The position numbers and the translations under genes were made by a program. A DNA stretch of 8,814 nt from Desulfobacteraceae bacterium (GTDB taxonomy: Bacteria > Desulfobacterota > Desulfobacteria > Desulfobacterales > Desulfobacteraceae), in the NCBI GenBank assembly GCA_024225895.1, contig JAAEMC010001035.1, forward strand, positions 1 through 8,814, in the 5' to 3' direction. Below, one piece after another: positions 1-6,942 of this stretch. Numbering within the stretch: position 1 is the first letter of the stretch; each line of letters starts with the position of its first letter. A model generated the notes under the pieces. That model made no database searches and was not told the DNA's origin. It saw nothing but the letters and a program-made list of their open reading frames with translations.

Positions 1-2
1 AC

Positions 3-161
3 TGGTTCCCCTATACAAAAGAAAAATACCGTCTTTTTTCAAACCTGACAAAAGCGTTGTACTCGCCGGGGAAACTGGCACCTTTTATTAAAGGGGCTAT
101 CCATGGCCTCAAGCTGGAACATTATGTGGGGAAACTTGCAAAAAAAGGAAGAGATAAATAG
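3..161 (+). CDS. C-terminal end of an unrecognised protein (partial)
   Basis: The frame starting at base 3 is open from the window edge to a TAG at 159-161 and encodes the last 52 residues of a protein; the other two plus-strand frames stop within 90 bases. The peptide begins WFPYTKEKYRLF, ends KLAKKGRDK, and is rich in Lys and aromatic residues, as is common at the C-terminus of a cytoplasmic enzyme. I do not recognise the family, and too little is present to assign a function. It is the only plus-strand gene supported here and converges on the sensor kinase, with a 99-nt gap between the two stops. That gap contains a 5-bp hairpin (164-178) but no U-tract on the correct side, so no intrinsic terminator can be called. 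Confidence 0.55.
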   Translation, partial: WFPYTKEKYRLFSNLTKALYSPGKLAPFIKGAIHGLKLEHYVGKLAKKGRDK

Positions 162-260
162 GCTGCCCTGCCTGGGCAAAAAATCCTGCCCATGAAAGGT
201 TCAAGGATGTGACATATTAGAGCAGACTGCCTTTGGGAACTGATTTATCATACATGCTCT

Positions 261-2810
261 TTACTGATTCTCATGTCTTGTATCCAGGGCTTTACGGACT
301 TTTTCGGCAAACTGTCTTGAAGCAATTGGCTTTAAAAGCAGTTCGTTGAGACCCAGCTCCCTGGCTCGCTCTGTAGAGATTTTATTACTGAATCCGGTGC
401 AAATAATGCAGGGTATATCCAGCCGGATTTTGTTGATTTTTTCAATCAGTATGTCGCCTGTCATATTGGGCATGGTTACATCCGTGATCACTATATCAAA
501 TTCATTGGGCCGGGATTTAAACGCTTCATACGCCTCCTTGCTGCTGGTATATGCACTCACTTGGTAGCCCAGCCGTTCCAATATATGCATCTCGATTTTC
601 AGCACTGACTCTTCATCATCCACAAGCATGATTTTTTCTTTTCCATCGGCTAAAAATGATTTTTTGCCCATTTTTTCGGGGGTACATTCCGCCAGGATAC
701 CAGGGAAATAAACATGAAACACAGTGCCCTCGGCAGGTTTGCTTTTCACATCAATATGCCCGCCATGGCTTTTTATAATACCGTGGACCACCGACAACCC
801 CAAACCAGTGCCCTTTCCCATGGGTTTAGTGGTATAATAAGGTTCAAACATTTTACCTATTTTTATTTCATCCATACCCATTCCGGTATCACTGATACAA
901 AGCTCAACATAAGGTCCGCTTTGTATGTTCACATCACTTATTTCATCGCCCTGTAAAAATACATTTTTCAAGGAAACGGTCAGTTTCCCACCAGTATCCT
1001 GCATGGCATGGAAGGCATTTGTTGAAAGGTTCATCACCACCTGGTGGACCTGGGTCGGATCTCCCATGATGGGATAACAGTCTTTTCGGATATCCTGCTT
1101 GACTGCTATGGTGGAGGGAAGGCTGTGCCGAATCAGTTTTATGGCTTCTCTTACCACCAGATGGGGTTTTAGAGGTTTGTTCTGATGCTCGGTCTGGCGG
1201 CTGAACAATAATATCTGTTGTACCAGTTCTTTGGCCCGGTTGGCACCGATCAGGACTTCCTTTACTAGCTTTACTGAAGGGTTTTCTTCTCCAATATCCA
1301 TCTCCAGCATTTCGGCAAACCCGATTATAGGAAATAAAAGATTATTGAAGTCATGGGCAATACCGCTGGCCAGAGCTCCCAGGGCTTCCATTTTTTGAAG
1401 CTGGACAAGCTGGCCTTCCAGGCTCATTTTCTCTTTTTCAAATTTTTGCCGGTGAAGGGCCAGAGTATAAATTTCGGCCAGTCTTTCAACTGCGTCCAGA
1501 TCTGTTTGAAAATATTTAGTCCGGGGATTGGCCAGCGCAATCCGGCCAATGAACACATCTCCTATTTTAATGGGAACTGATAAAAACTTTTCCACTGGAA
1601 TATGCCCCTCTGGCAAATCTTCGGATTTTGATTGAATCTGGGGTGAATTAGAAAAAAAAGGATCTTCCGTATTTATGGATTGTTTATTCAATCCAAGGAT
1701 ATCCCCGACATGTTTTCGTATATTTTCATCACTGGACGATACGTGTCCATGCGCGCTTTTGGTCAGCTTCTTGGCATATTGCAATGTAATAATCGATACC
1801 CGTTTCAAGTCATATGCTTTTGACAATAATTCCTTTGAAATATCTGCTACAGCCTTGTTCAATTCCAGTTCCCGTTTCTGTGCCTTTTCTGCCGCTTTCT
1901 GATCCGTAATATCCCTTGCAATGGAAAGGACGTACATCTTGTTATGGTACTCAAATACCTTAACATTGCTTTCCACTGGAATCAGGCGTTCATCCCGGGT
2001 CACATGAACTGCCTCGAAACGGACATGGCCCTTTTTTATCAATTCTTTTCCCAGTTTTTCCGGCATCTGGGAATCCTTATCTTTATTGAGTATTTTTGGA
2101 GAAAACTTTAAAAATTCATCTCTTGTATATCCCAGCCGCCGGCAGGCCTCCTCATTGACTTCTATAAATCTGCCGGGTGATCCGTCTTTTTTTATTTTAT
2201 GAACAAAAACCGCGTCATTCAGGCTGTTGAAAAGAAGCTGGTAGCGCCGGTAAGTTTCTTTGGCCTCTTTTTTGGAGATATATTGTTTTCTCTGGGTCAG
2301 TCCCATTTCAGCAATGAGTTCTGCGAACATGGTCAAGCAATCCAAAATTGCTTCAACTCTTTTTTTAGGGATAACGGGAATTTTATGGAAACCAGCTAAA
2401 TAGTCCTTCTGATCAAATTCGTATCGGGCTGCCTGTTCCTTGAATTGTTCTATAGCATCGGCATCCGGCTTTTCAAACAAAAACCTGCCTGTGAAAAAAT
2501 TGGCGATATGCTCGCCACCAATGACGACGGGTGCAACCGCATCAATAAGCCCGTGGGGACAATGGTACAGCACATGTTTTTTGCCTGACAAAAGTTTTTG
2601 ACACAAATTAATATTGCTTCGAATACAATCCTTTTCGGCTTGCGGGTGTTTTCTGTGAAAATTATGGCAGATATCCTGCCACCCGGATTCTGTTAATACC
2701 TGAGCATCTGTGCTGATAATGGATGAAGGAATACGGGTGGCCTTGTAAAATGCATCGGTAAGCATTTGAACCTTTTGAATATCCAGAATGTCAGAAGGGT
2801 TTACTTCCAT
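261..2810 (-). CDS. PocR-PAS-GAF hybrid sensor histidine kinase with C-terminal receiver
   Basis: This is an 849-residue soluble sensor kinase with no transmembrane segment, so it should sense a cytoplasmic signal. Domains in order: a PocR-type ligand-binding domain at about 8-170, with the typical GWQDIC, HCPHGL and NFFTGRF motifs and cysteines 48, 62, 70 and 84; a PAS domain at about 188-305, ending in the usual ARDITDQK; a divergent GAF-like domain at about 325-455; a HisKA domain with phosphoacceptor His486 in IAHDFNN; a HATPase_c domain at about 585-705, with N-box Asn594/Asn598, DTGMGMD (641-647) and GKGTGLGL; and a receiver at about 727-840 with acidic pair Asp731/Asp732, phosphoacceptor Asp777, Thr805 and Lys827. 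All catalytic residues are present. The ATG at 2810 has a GAAGAG ribosome binding site 6 nt upstream. No partner DNA-binding regulator is in the window; phosphate probably passes to a protein encoded elsewhere. It lies downstream of the transporter/CoA-transferase operon on the same strand, but a 253-nt gap with its own candidate promoter suggests separate transcription. The ligand is unknown; the PocR family includes a 1,2-propanediol sensor. Confidence 0.93.
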   Translation of the reverse strand: MEVNPSDILDIQKVQMLTDAFYKATRIPSSIISTDAQVLTESGWQDICHNFHRKHPQAEKDCIRSNINLCQKLLSGKKHVLYHCPHGLIDAVAPVVIGGEHIANFFTGRFLFEKPDADAIEQFKEQAARYEFDQKDYLAGFHKIPVIPKKRVEAILDCLTMFAELIAEMGLTQRKQYISKKEAKETYRRYQLLFNSLNDAVFVHKIKKDGSPGRFIEVNEEACRRLGYTRDEFLKFSPKILNKDKDSQMPEKLGKELIKKGHVRFEAVHVTRDERLIPVESNVKVFEYHNKMYVLSIARDITDQKAAEKAQKRELELNKAVADISKELLSKAYDLKRVSIITLQYAKKLTKSAHGHVSSSDENIRKHVGDILGLNKQSINTEDPFFSNSPQIQSKSEDLPEGHIPVEKFLSVPIKIGDVFIGRIALANPRTKYFQTDLDAVERLAEIYTLALHRQKFEKEKMSLEGQLVQLQKMEALGALASGIAHDFNNLLFPIIGFAEMLEMDIGEENPSVKLVKEVLIGANRAKELVQQILLFSRQTEHQNKPLKPHLVVREAIKLIRHSLPSTIAVKQDIRKDCYPIMGDPTQVHQVVMNLSTNAFHAMQDTGGKLTVSLKNVFLQGDEISDVNIQSGPYVELCISDTGMGMDEIKIGKMFEPYYTTKPMGKGTGLGLSVVHGIIKSHGGHIDVKSKPAEGTVFHVYFPGILAECTPEKMGKKSFLADGKEKIMLVDDEESVLKIEMHILERLGYQVSAYTSSKEAYEAFKSRPNEFDIVITDVTMPNMTGDILIEKINKIRLDIPCIICTGFSNKISTERARELGLNELLLKPIASRQFAEKVRKALDTRHENQ

Positions 2811-2897
2811 ATTATGCTCTTCATTATAATAGCCTTATAGACAATACCCTGAAACCAAAGGTTGCAACAGAAAGATACAGGTTTTAAATTCAGTGAA

Positions 2898-2926
2898 TAT
2901 ATAGTGTAGATTCTAATTCCTACCAA
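2898..2926 (-). promoter_or_regulatory. Candidate sigma-70-type promoter for the sensor kinase
   Basis: Read on the minus strand, a TTGGTA -35 box (2921-2926, 4 of 6 consensus) and a TATATA -10 box (2898-2903, 4 of 6) are separated by exactly 17 nt. A start near 2890 would leave a leader of about 80 nt before the kinase ATG. The surrounding gap is AT-rich, so chance matches are likely. The 7-bp inverted repeat overlapping the -35 box adds slight support. Inference only. Confidence 0.3.
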
Positions 2927-2944
2927 TACTTTTACCATAGGAAT
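2916..2944. repeat. Inverted repeat upstream of the sensor kinase (possible operator)
   Basis: ATTCCTA (2916-2922) and TAGGAAT (2938-2944) form a perfect 7-bp inverted repeat with a 15-nt spacer. The left arm shares two bases with the candidate -35 box of the kinase promoter. A 22-nt centre-to-centre spacing, about two helical turns, would suit a dimeric regulator. The repeat is short and sits in AT-rich DNA, so it may be chance. Confidence 0.25.
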
Positions 2945-3014
2945 CAAATTTGTGCAATCATCTGACGAAAAATGTGAAGTTAATCAACAGGCAGATTTTC
3001 ATTGGTCCATGACA

Positions 3015-3038
3015 TTTTTCAAGCTCAAAATTGAAAAA
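3015..3038. terminator. AT-rich hairpin just past the CoA-transferase operon (weak terminator candidate)
   Basis: TTTTTCAA (3015-3022) and TTGAAAAA (3031-3038) form a perfect 8-bp stem around an 8-nt loop, starting 25 nt after the subunit B stop codon. In transcripts leaving the operon the stem begins with a U-rich arm and ends with an A-rich arm, so it lacks the GC-rich stem followed by U-run of a classical intrinsic terminator. It may mark the operon's 3' end or protect it from exonucleases. It could be chance in AT-rich DNA. Confidence 0.3.
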
Positions 3039-3063
3039 ATGCTGTACGGCCTAACACCGGGAG

Positions 3064-3840
3064 TCAGTCTAAAATAAGCCTCTGCGGATCACAGACATCC
3101 CTCAAAATCTGAAGTTCTTTTTTCGTGGGGGGATCTGCAGGCACTGCCTTTTTTATATTAATTTCAAACTCCATATTTTCCAGGATCTTTTGAGGAGTGA
3201 TGCCCGGATAAAATTTATCCAGGTACATTTCACCACTTTCTTGATCAAATCGCATGATCCCCAGATTGGTTACCACAACGCTCACTCCGCCGGGCCGAAG
3301 CCCTGCATCCTCTCTGCTGTTTTGCCCACAAAGCTGCCCCGGACTGGTGAGATAATCCAGCTTTCTTACGAATTTTCGCTTTTCGTGCTGCATGAATGCG
3401 ATACATCGCGGTACGAAACTGGCAACATCGCAACCGCCTCCGCTGCCGGAGAAACGGACCTTAGGCGAATCGTAATCCCCGATACAGGTAGTGTTTAAGT
3501 TACCGTAAATATCAATCTGGGCTGCTCCCAGTATTGCAATCACCCTGTCTCCTGTAATTCGGTTCTGCATGGTGGCAAAGGCATCGGTTAGCCTTGCGTT
3601 GGCCGCGGCCCAGTACATGATCCTGGGATCAGCCACGGCAAAAGGCAGTTCCTCTAAAAGGGAATCCATGGCCCCGGTTTCAAAAAAAATCACACTGTTG
3701 GGCGCATTGATATTTTTGGCAGCTGTTGCTGCCAGCATGGATATGCCGGTGCCGCTGAAAACAATATCCCCGTCATTGATCTCCCGGGCCGCCATAATGG
3801 TCATGATTTCCCGCGGGGTATAGGATTCTTTTGAAGCCAT
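3064..3840 (-). CDS. gctB: Glutaconate-type (family I) CoA-transferase, subunit B
   Basis: This is the 258-residue beta subunit of a family I CoA-transferase, close in length and sequence to glutaconate CoA-transferase subunit B (about 266 residues). Family I enzymes move CoA between carboxylic acids through a glutamyl-CoA thioester. The catalytic glutamate is Glu54 in FFETGAMD, matching Glu54 of the Acidaminococcus enzyme as I recall it. Other family blocks are GTG at 30-32, LGAAQIDIYGNLNTT (104-118), GDYDSPK, the glycine loop GSGGG (132-136), MQHEKRKF (150-157) and YLTSPG (163-168). The ATG at 3840 follows the subunit A stop by 1 nt, and its AGGAG site (3846-3850) lies inside the end of subunit A, so the two are translationally coupled and should be made in equal amounts for an (AB)n cytoplasmic enzyme. 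It is the last gene of the operon. The retained glutamate argues against the related IpdAB-type ring hydrolases. The exact acid substrate is unknown; the gene symbol reflects homology only. Confidence 0.9.
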   Translation of the reverse strand: MASKESYTPREIMTIMAAREINDGDIVFSGTGISMLAATAAKNINAPNSVIFFETGAMDSLLEELPFAVADPRIMYWAAANARLTDAFATMQNRITGDRVIAILGAAQIDIYGNLNTTCIGDYDSPKVRFSGSGGGCDVASFVPRCIAFMQHEKRKFVRKLDYLTSPGQLCGQNSREDAGLRPGGVSVVVTNLGIMRFDQESGEMYLDKFYPGITPQKILENMEFEINIKKAVPADPPTKKELQILRDVCDPQRLILD

Positions 3841-3841
3841 T

Positions 3842-4819
3842 TTAACTCCTTTTCATGTTAACCGCATACCCGGTTTTAGGGTCTGCCTTTATGGCAGAAA
3901 GTCTATCCTGTCCAACTTTTTCTAAAAATTGCCCGTGATCTTTGACACCGAAAATATATTCATCCTGGTAGGCTTTAAATTTTTTGTCATCCTTTGCTGC
4001 ATTGGCAAACATTCTTAAATAGGAGGAATCATAATCATAATAGCCGTAAACTGCTGTGGGATAACCGCCAAAAGGCACATGGCAGACACAAGAGATATGG
4101 ATAAAAGGGATCTGGTTCAGATCGGGATTGTGCCGCAAATCTTCTTTTTGAACCAGTTCCTCACAAGTAACAATCACATGCCTGGACGCTTTTGCCTGTT
4201 CAATGTCCGCAAAGGTCAATCCCTTTATGCTGCAGGTTCCCATGGCATCCGCCTTTTGCACATGGATAATGGTAATATCCGGGTTAATGGCCGGAACCAC
4301 CACCACCTTGCCGGCCCCACCAAAGTCACCAAAGGGATTGTCCAGGACTGCCAGTTTTTCATTGGCAAGCCTGGGATCATTTTTGCGCATCTTCCTGGAA
4401 AACCCCCATGTGGTCAGAATTTGGGATCCAAACCCCGAAAGCGTGGGCAAAAAAGGCACTCCCATGGCTCCTGCCATAAAGCGCAAACTCATCATATAAT
4501 TTGAATAATCCTCAATGAGAATTTCTTTTTTAAGTACAGCCTGCGCAAATCGAATGCATGTGGGTGCGGCTTTACCGTTTCCGCCATAGGCGATCTCCAA
4601 TTTTGAAACAGCATTGGCGCCGATCAGTTCATCTAAGCCTGTGCCATTGGAATGGACATAAAGGTGCAGGTTGTCAATCTTTTTCCGGATGATTTCATAG
4701 ATTGCTGCCATGGGATTTCGGTTCAAGGTGAACCCGCCAATGGAGATGTGAGCACCGGGATGAACATATTTTTCAATGGCTGCCGTAAGCGGCATGACTT
4801 TATCAGATGTTTTCTTCAT
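3842..4819 (-). CDS. gctA: Glutaconate-type (family I) CoA-transferase, subunit A
   Basis: This 325-residue protein is the alpha subunit of a glutaconate CoA-transferase-like enzyme (reference about 320 residues) and aligns along its whole length. Recognisable blocks are AIEKYVHPGAHISIGGF (14-30), EDYSNYMM (103-110), GVPFLPTLSG (120-129), LDNPFG (159-164), INPDITIIHVQKAD (178-191) with GTCSIKG shortly after, VTCEEL (217-222) and GYPTAVYGYYDYD (252-264). With subunit B it would transfer CoA, probably from acetyl-CoA or another acyl-CoA, onto an organic acid in the cytoplasm. The ATG at 4819 has an AGGGG ribosome binding site 6 nt upstream, inside the permease gene, and the coding region overlaps the permease by 17 nt in another frame. 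This binds its expression to uptake by the neighbouring TRAP system. Whether the substrate is glutaconate, glutarate, another dicarboxylate or a different acid cannot be told from these residues. No hydratase, dehydrogenase or decarboxylase for the resulting CoA ester is present in the window. Confidence 0.9.
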   Translation of the reverse strand: MKKTSDKVMPLTAAIEKYVHPGAHISIGGFTLNRNPMAAIYEIIRKKIDNLHLYVHSNGTGLDELIGANAVSKLEIAYGGNGKAAPTCIRFAQAVLKKEILIEDYSNYMMSLRFMAGAMGVPFLPTLSGFGSQILTTWGFSRKMRKNDPRLANEKLAVLDNPFGDFGGAGKVVVVPAINPDITIIHVQKADAMGTCSIKGLTFADIEQAKASRHVIVTCEELVQKEDLRHNPDLNQIPFIHISCVCHVPFGGYPTAVYGYYDYDSSYLRMFANAAKDDKKFKAYQDEYIFGVKDHGQFLEKVGQDRLSAIKADPKTGYAVNMKRS

Positions 4820-6809
4820 TTAAATCCCCTGTTTTTTGTATCGGTGCCGGAGTATAAACCTTTTGCAGTGTAACAACAACCGCCAACAAAATGAAACCAG
4901 CCAGGTCGGCCCAGTACTCAGGCCATAAGAGACCTAAAGCTGCCAGCCAGAATAAAATGGTCTCCAGAACCGTGGCCTTGCGGATAAAATACCTTTCCAA
5001 AGCAGAGGCAAAGGCAAACAGCCCCAAGGTGGTTGTCAGCATAGTGAGCCCCACTTCCCAATGGAAAAGATCATAATTTTTTCCCATCCCCAAAAGGGGG
5101 CGGTAAGCCATGATTATAGGGATGATATAAAGTCCCTTGGCAAGCTTCCAGGATGTAAATGCCGTTCGCATGGGATTGGCCTTTGCAATACCGGCGCCGG
5201 CAAAACTGGCCAGGCTGACCGGCGGGGTAACATTGGCGTCCTGGGAATACCAGAACACGATCATGTGGGCCACCATAATCGGTACGCCCATATCTAAAAG
5301 GGCCGGGCCTGCCAGGGTGGCTAAAACAATATAACTGGCCGTAACCGGCAATCCCATGCCCAGCACAAGTGATGCTCCGCCGATTAAAAGGATGGCAAGA
5401 ACTTTGATGCCGAAACTTAATTCCAGTACCAGGCTTGAAAATTTCAATCCCATGCCGGTAAGGCTGACCATACCAACGATAATACCTGCTGCAGCACAGG
5501 CCACGGAGACCATGACGGCATTTTTAGCCCCGGCCTCCAGTGCATTGACAATCGACTTGAATTGAGTGGTGCTAAATTCAACAATCCCAGGTTTGGTATC
5601 CTTATTCACCGCCCACCGGACCGAGTTGGCCAGAAGACTGATCAAAAGGGTACTGATCACGGCCACAAACCCGGCCCGCATGGGGGAATAGTTGGCCACC
5701 AGCACATAGATCAATATCAGAACCGGGATAATAAAATGAAGACCATCCCTGACCACTTCCGTGATTTTGGGCAATTGGTCCTTATCCTGGCCCTTTAAAC
5801 CGTATTTCTTGGCTTCATAATGAACAAACATCAACACCGTGAGATAGTACATAATGGCTGGTACCATAGCCACTTTGATGATGGTCAGGTAGCTTGTGTT
5901 GGTGAATTCTGCCATGAGAAATGCCCCGGCGCCCATGATGGGCGGCATGAGCTGTCCGCCTGTAGAGGCCGTGGCCTCTATGGCACCGGCCACATGGGGG
6001 CGATACCCGACTTTTTTCATCATGGGAATGGTAAAGGAGCCTGTGGCCACCACATTACCGACAGCAGAACCTGAAACCGATCCCATAAATCCTGAAGCCA
6101 CAACAGATGCTTTGGCAGGACCACCGGAAAACCTTCCTGTCAGGGCATAGGCCATATCAATAAAAAAAGCTCCCCCGCCCGTGGCTTCCAGGATGGCTCC
6201 AAAAAGAATAAAGACAAATACAAAGGTGGCAGCCACACCGATGGGCAGACCGAAAATTCCTTCCGTAGTCAGCCAGAGTGTGGTGGTAATGCGTTCAATA
6301 CTGTATCCTTTATGAATAATCAGCTCCGGCATATAAGGACCGTACATTGCATAAAGGATACTGATGGTGCAAATGGAGGTCATGACAAAACCGATAACCC
6401 TGCGGCAGGCTTCCAGTACCAACAGGGTACCGATAAGACTGACTATCCTATCGTGGATAAGCCAGTCCCCCTGGCGTTCAAAAATGGCAGTCAGGTTGAA
6501 GATGATATAAAGGGTGCAATAGACCGAGAGCGCCACCAGTATCCAATCGATAAAAAACCAGATGGAGGGCTTGTCTTTTCGTGCATTTTTAAAGAGCGGC
6601 TTAAGCAAAAAGGTAAGGGTCAGAATGGCGCCCAGATGAACGGACCGCTGGATCAAGGCGGTCATGGCAGTTACACCGGCTGTATACAATTGGAAAAGGC
6701 TTAAGCTGACAGCAACCGCCATAACAATCCAGGCAGTGACGATAACCAGGGATTGGCCGGCGCCTGCATGCTTCACTCTGTTTGGGTGTATTTCATTTTC
6801 TTGGACCAT
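4803..6809 (-). CDS. TRAP transporter fused permease (DctQM-type, 4TM/12TM, TAXI class)
   Basis: This is the membrane component of a TAXI-type TRAP transporter, 668 residues from the preferred start, within the normal range for fused small-plus-large permeases. Roughly residues 20-150 hold hydrophobic helices corresponding to DctQ, and the rest is a DctM-like large subunit. The family signature FMGSVSGSAVGNVVATGSF lies at about 241-259, followed by ATASTGGQLMPPIMGAGAF at about 279-297. A second inverted-repeat hairpin motif, GMGLPVTASY, is at about 484-493, and DANVTPPVSLASFAGAGIAK at about 524-543. It should use a sodium or proton gradient to import the acid delivered by the receptor encoded upstream. 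An in-frame TTG at 6833 would add 8 residues, but its reading contains the ribosome binding site itself; the ATG at 6809, 4 nt after AGGAG, is much better. The 3' end overlaps subunit A by 17 nt. The unusually long leader to its 5' side contains structured repeats. Confidence 0.94.
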   Translation of the reverse strand: MVQENEIHPNRVKHAGAGQSLVIVTAWIVMAVAVSLSLFQLYTAGVTAMTALIQRSVHLGAILTLTFLLKPLFKNARKDKPSIWFFIDWILVALSVYCTLYIIFNLTAIFERQGDWLIHDRIVSLIGTLLVLEACRRVIGFVMTSICTISILYAMYGPYMPELIIHKGYSIERITTTLWLTTEGIFGLPIGVAATFVFVFILFGAILEATGGGAFFIDMAYALTGRFSGGPAKASVVASGFMGSVSGSAVGNVVATGSFTIPMMKKVGYRPHVAGAIEATASTGGQLMPPIMGAGAFLMAEFTNTSYLTIIKVAMVPAIMYYLTVLMFVHYEAKKYGLKGQDKDQLPKITEVVRDGLHFIIPVLILIYVLVANYSPMRAGFVAVISTLLISLLANSVRWAVNKDTKPGIVEFSTTQFKSIVNALEAGAKNAVMVSVACAAAGIIVGMVSLTGMGLKFSSLVLELSFGIKVLAILLIGGASLVLGMGLPVTASYIVLATLAGPALLDMGVPIMVAHMIVFWYSQDANVTPPVSLASFAGAGIAKANPMRTAFTSWKLAKGLYIIPIIMAYRPLLGMGKNYDLFHWEVGLTMLTTTLGLFAFASALERYFIRKATVLETILFWLAALGLLWPEYWADLAGFILLAVVVTLQKVYTPAPIQKTGDLNEENI

Positions 6810-6813
6810 TGGT

Positions 6814-6818
6814 CTCCT
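6814..6818 (-). promoter_or_regulatory. Ribosome binding site fixing the permease start
   Basis: AGGAG, within the minus-strand sequence AAAAGGAGACC, lies 4 nt before the ATG at 6809. It falls inside the reading frame of the alternative TTG at 6833, so the TTG is very unlikely to be the start. The right arm of an inverted repeat ends 7 nt upstream of this site, at 6825. Confidence 0.85.
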
Positions 6819-6824
6819 TTTATG

Positions 6825-6942
6825 GCAAATCAAAAAAATAACGTTCCAATAAGTGGTTGATACTAAATCGATTTGCTTTTAAGTGATTCTTTTTATTACA
6901 TTGTTTTTAGGAACGTATTTTTTTAAGGAATCACTATAATGC
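6825..6942 (-). promoter_or_regulatory. Structured intercistronic leader between DUF1850 gene and permease gene
   Basis: The 133-nt gap between the DUF1850 stop and the permease ATG is the longest in the operon; the other junctions are 27 nt or less, or overlap. It holds three inverted repeats. One joins AGTGATTC (6882-6889) to GAATCACT (6928-6935), 8 bp perfect. One joins the 16-nt 6832-6847 to the 15-nt 6910-6924, pairing ACGTTCC with GGAACGT plus an A/T run with one bulged base. One joins GCAAATC (6825-6831) to GATTTGC (6870-6876). The first two are interleaved, so in RNA they could form alternative stems or a pseudoknot. A 10-bp palindrome, AAATCGATTT, is at 6865-6874. Possible roles are mRNA processing or stability control to set the receptor:permease ratio, attenuation, or a regulator binding site. 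No known riboswitch was recognised. Confidence 0.45.
6832..6924. repeat. 93-bp span bounded by imperfect 15-bp inverted repeats
   Basis: The left arm (6832-6847) and right arm (6910-6924) are complementary over 15 bases with one extra base in the left arm; the spacer is 62 nt. In minus-strand RNA the second arm runs into ATTTTTTT, so a stem here would end in a U-run, as an attenuator would. The ends also resemble a very small inverted-repeat element, but no target-site duplication is visible. Confidence 0.4.

Noticed and set aside
164..178. TGCCC-TGCCT-GGGCA hairpin in the convergent gap as a terminator
   Set aside because: The stem is only 5 bp, and the adjoining run is A on the plus strand, so neither strand has a U-run after the hairpin.
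2823..2828. Perfect TATAAT on the minus strand just upstream of the sensor kinase
   Set aside because: It is only 12 nt from the ATG, so transcription would begin at or inside the ribosome binding site, and no -35-like hexamer lies at 16-18 nt. The site further upstream is a better candidate.
4079..4504. Plus-strand open frame opposite CoA-transferase subunit A
   Set aside because: Its product looks like a low-complexity shadow translation, and the opposite strand encodes a well-conserved enzyme across the same bases.
6831..6942. Internal promoter for the permease in the intercistronic gap
   Set aside because: Several AT-rich hexamers occur, but none gives a -35/-10 pair with acceptable spacing that lies clear of the ribosome binding site.
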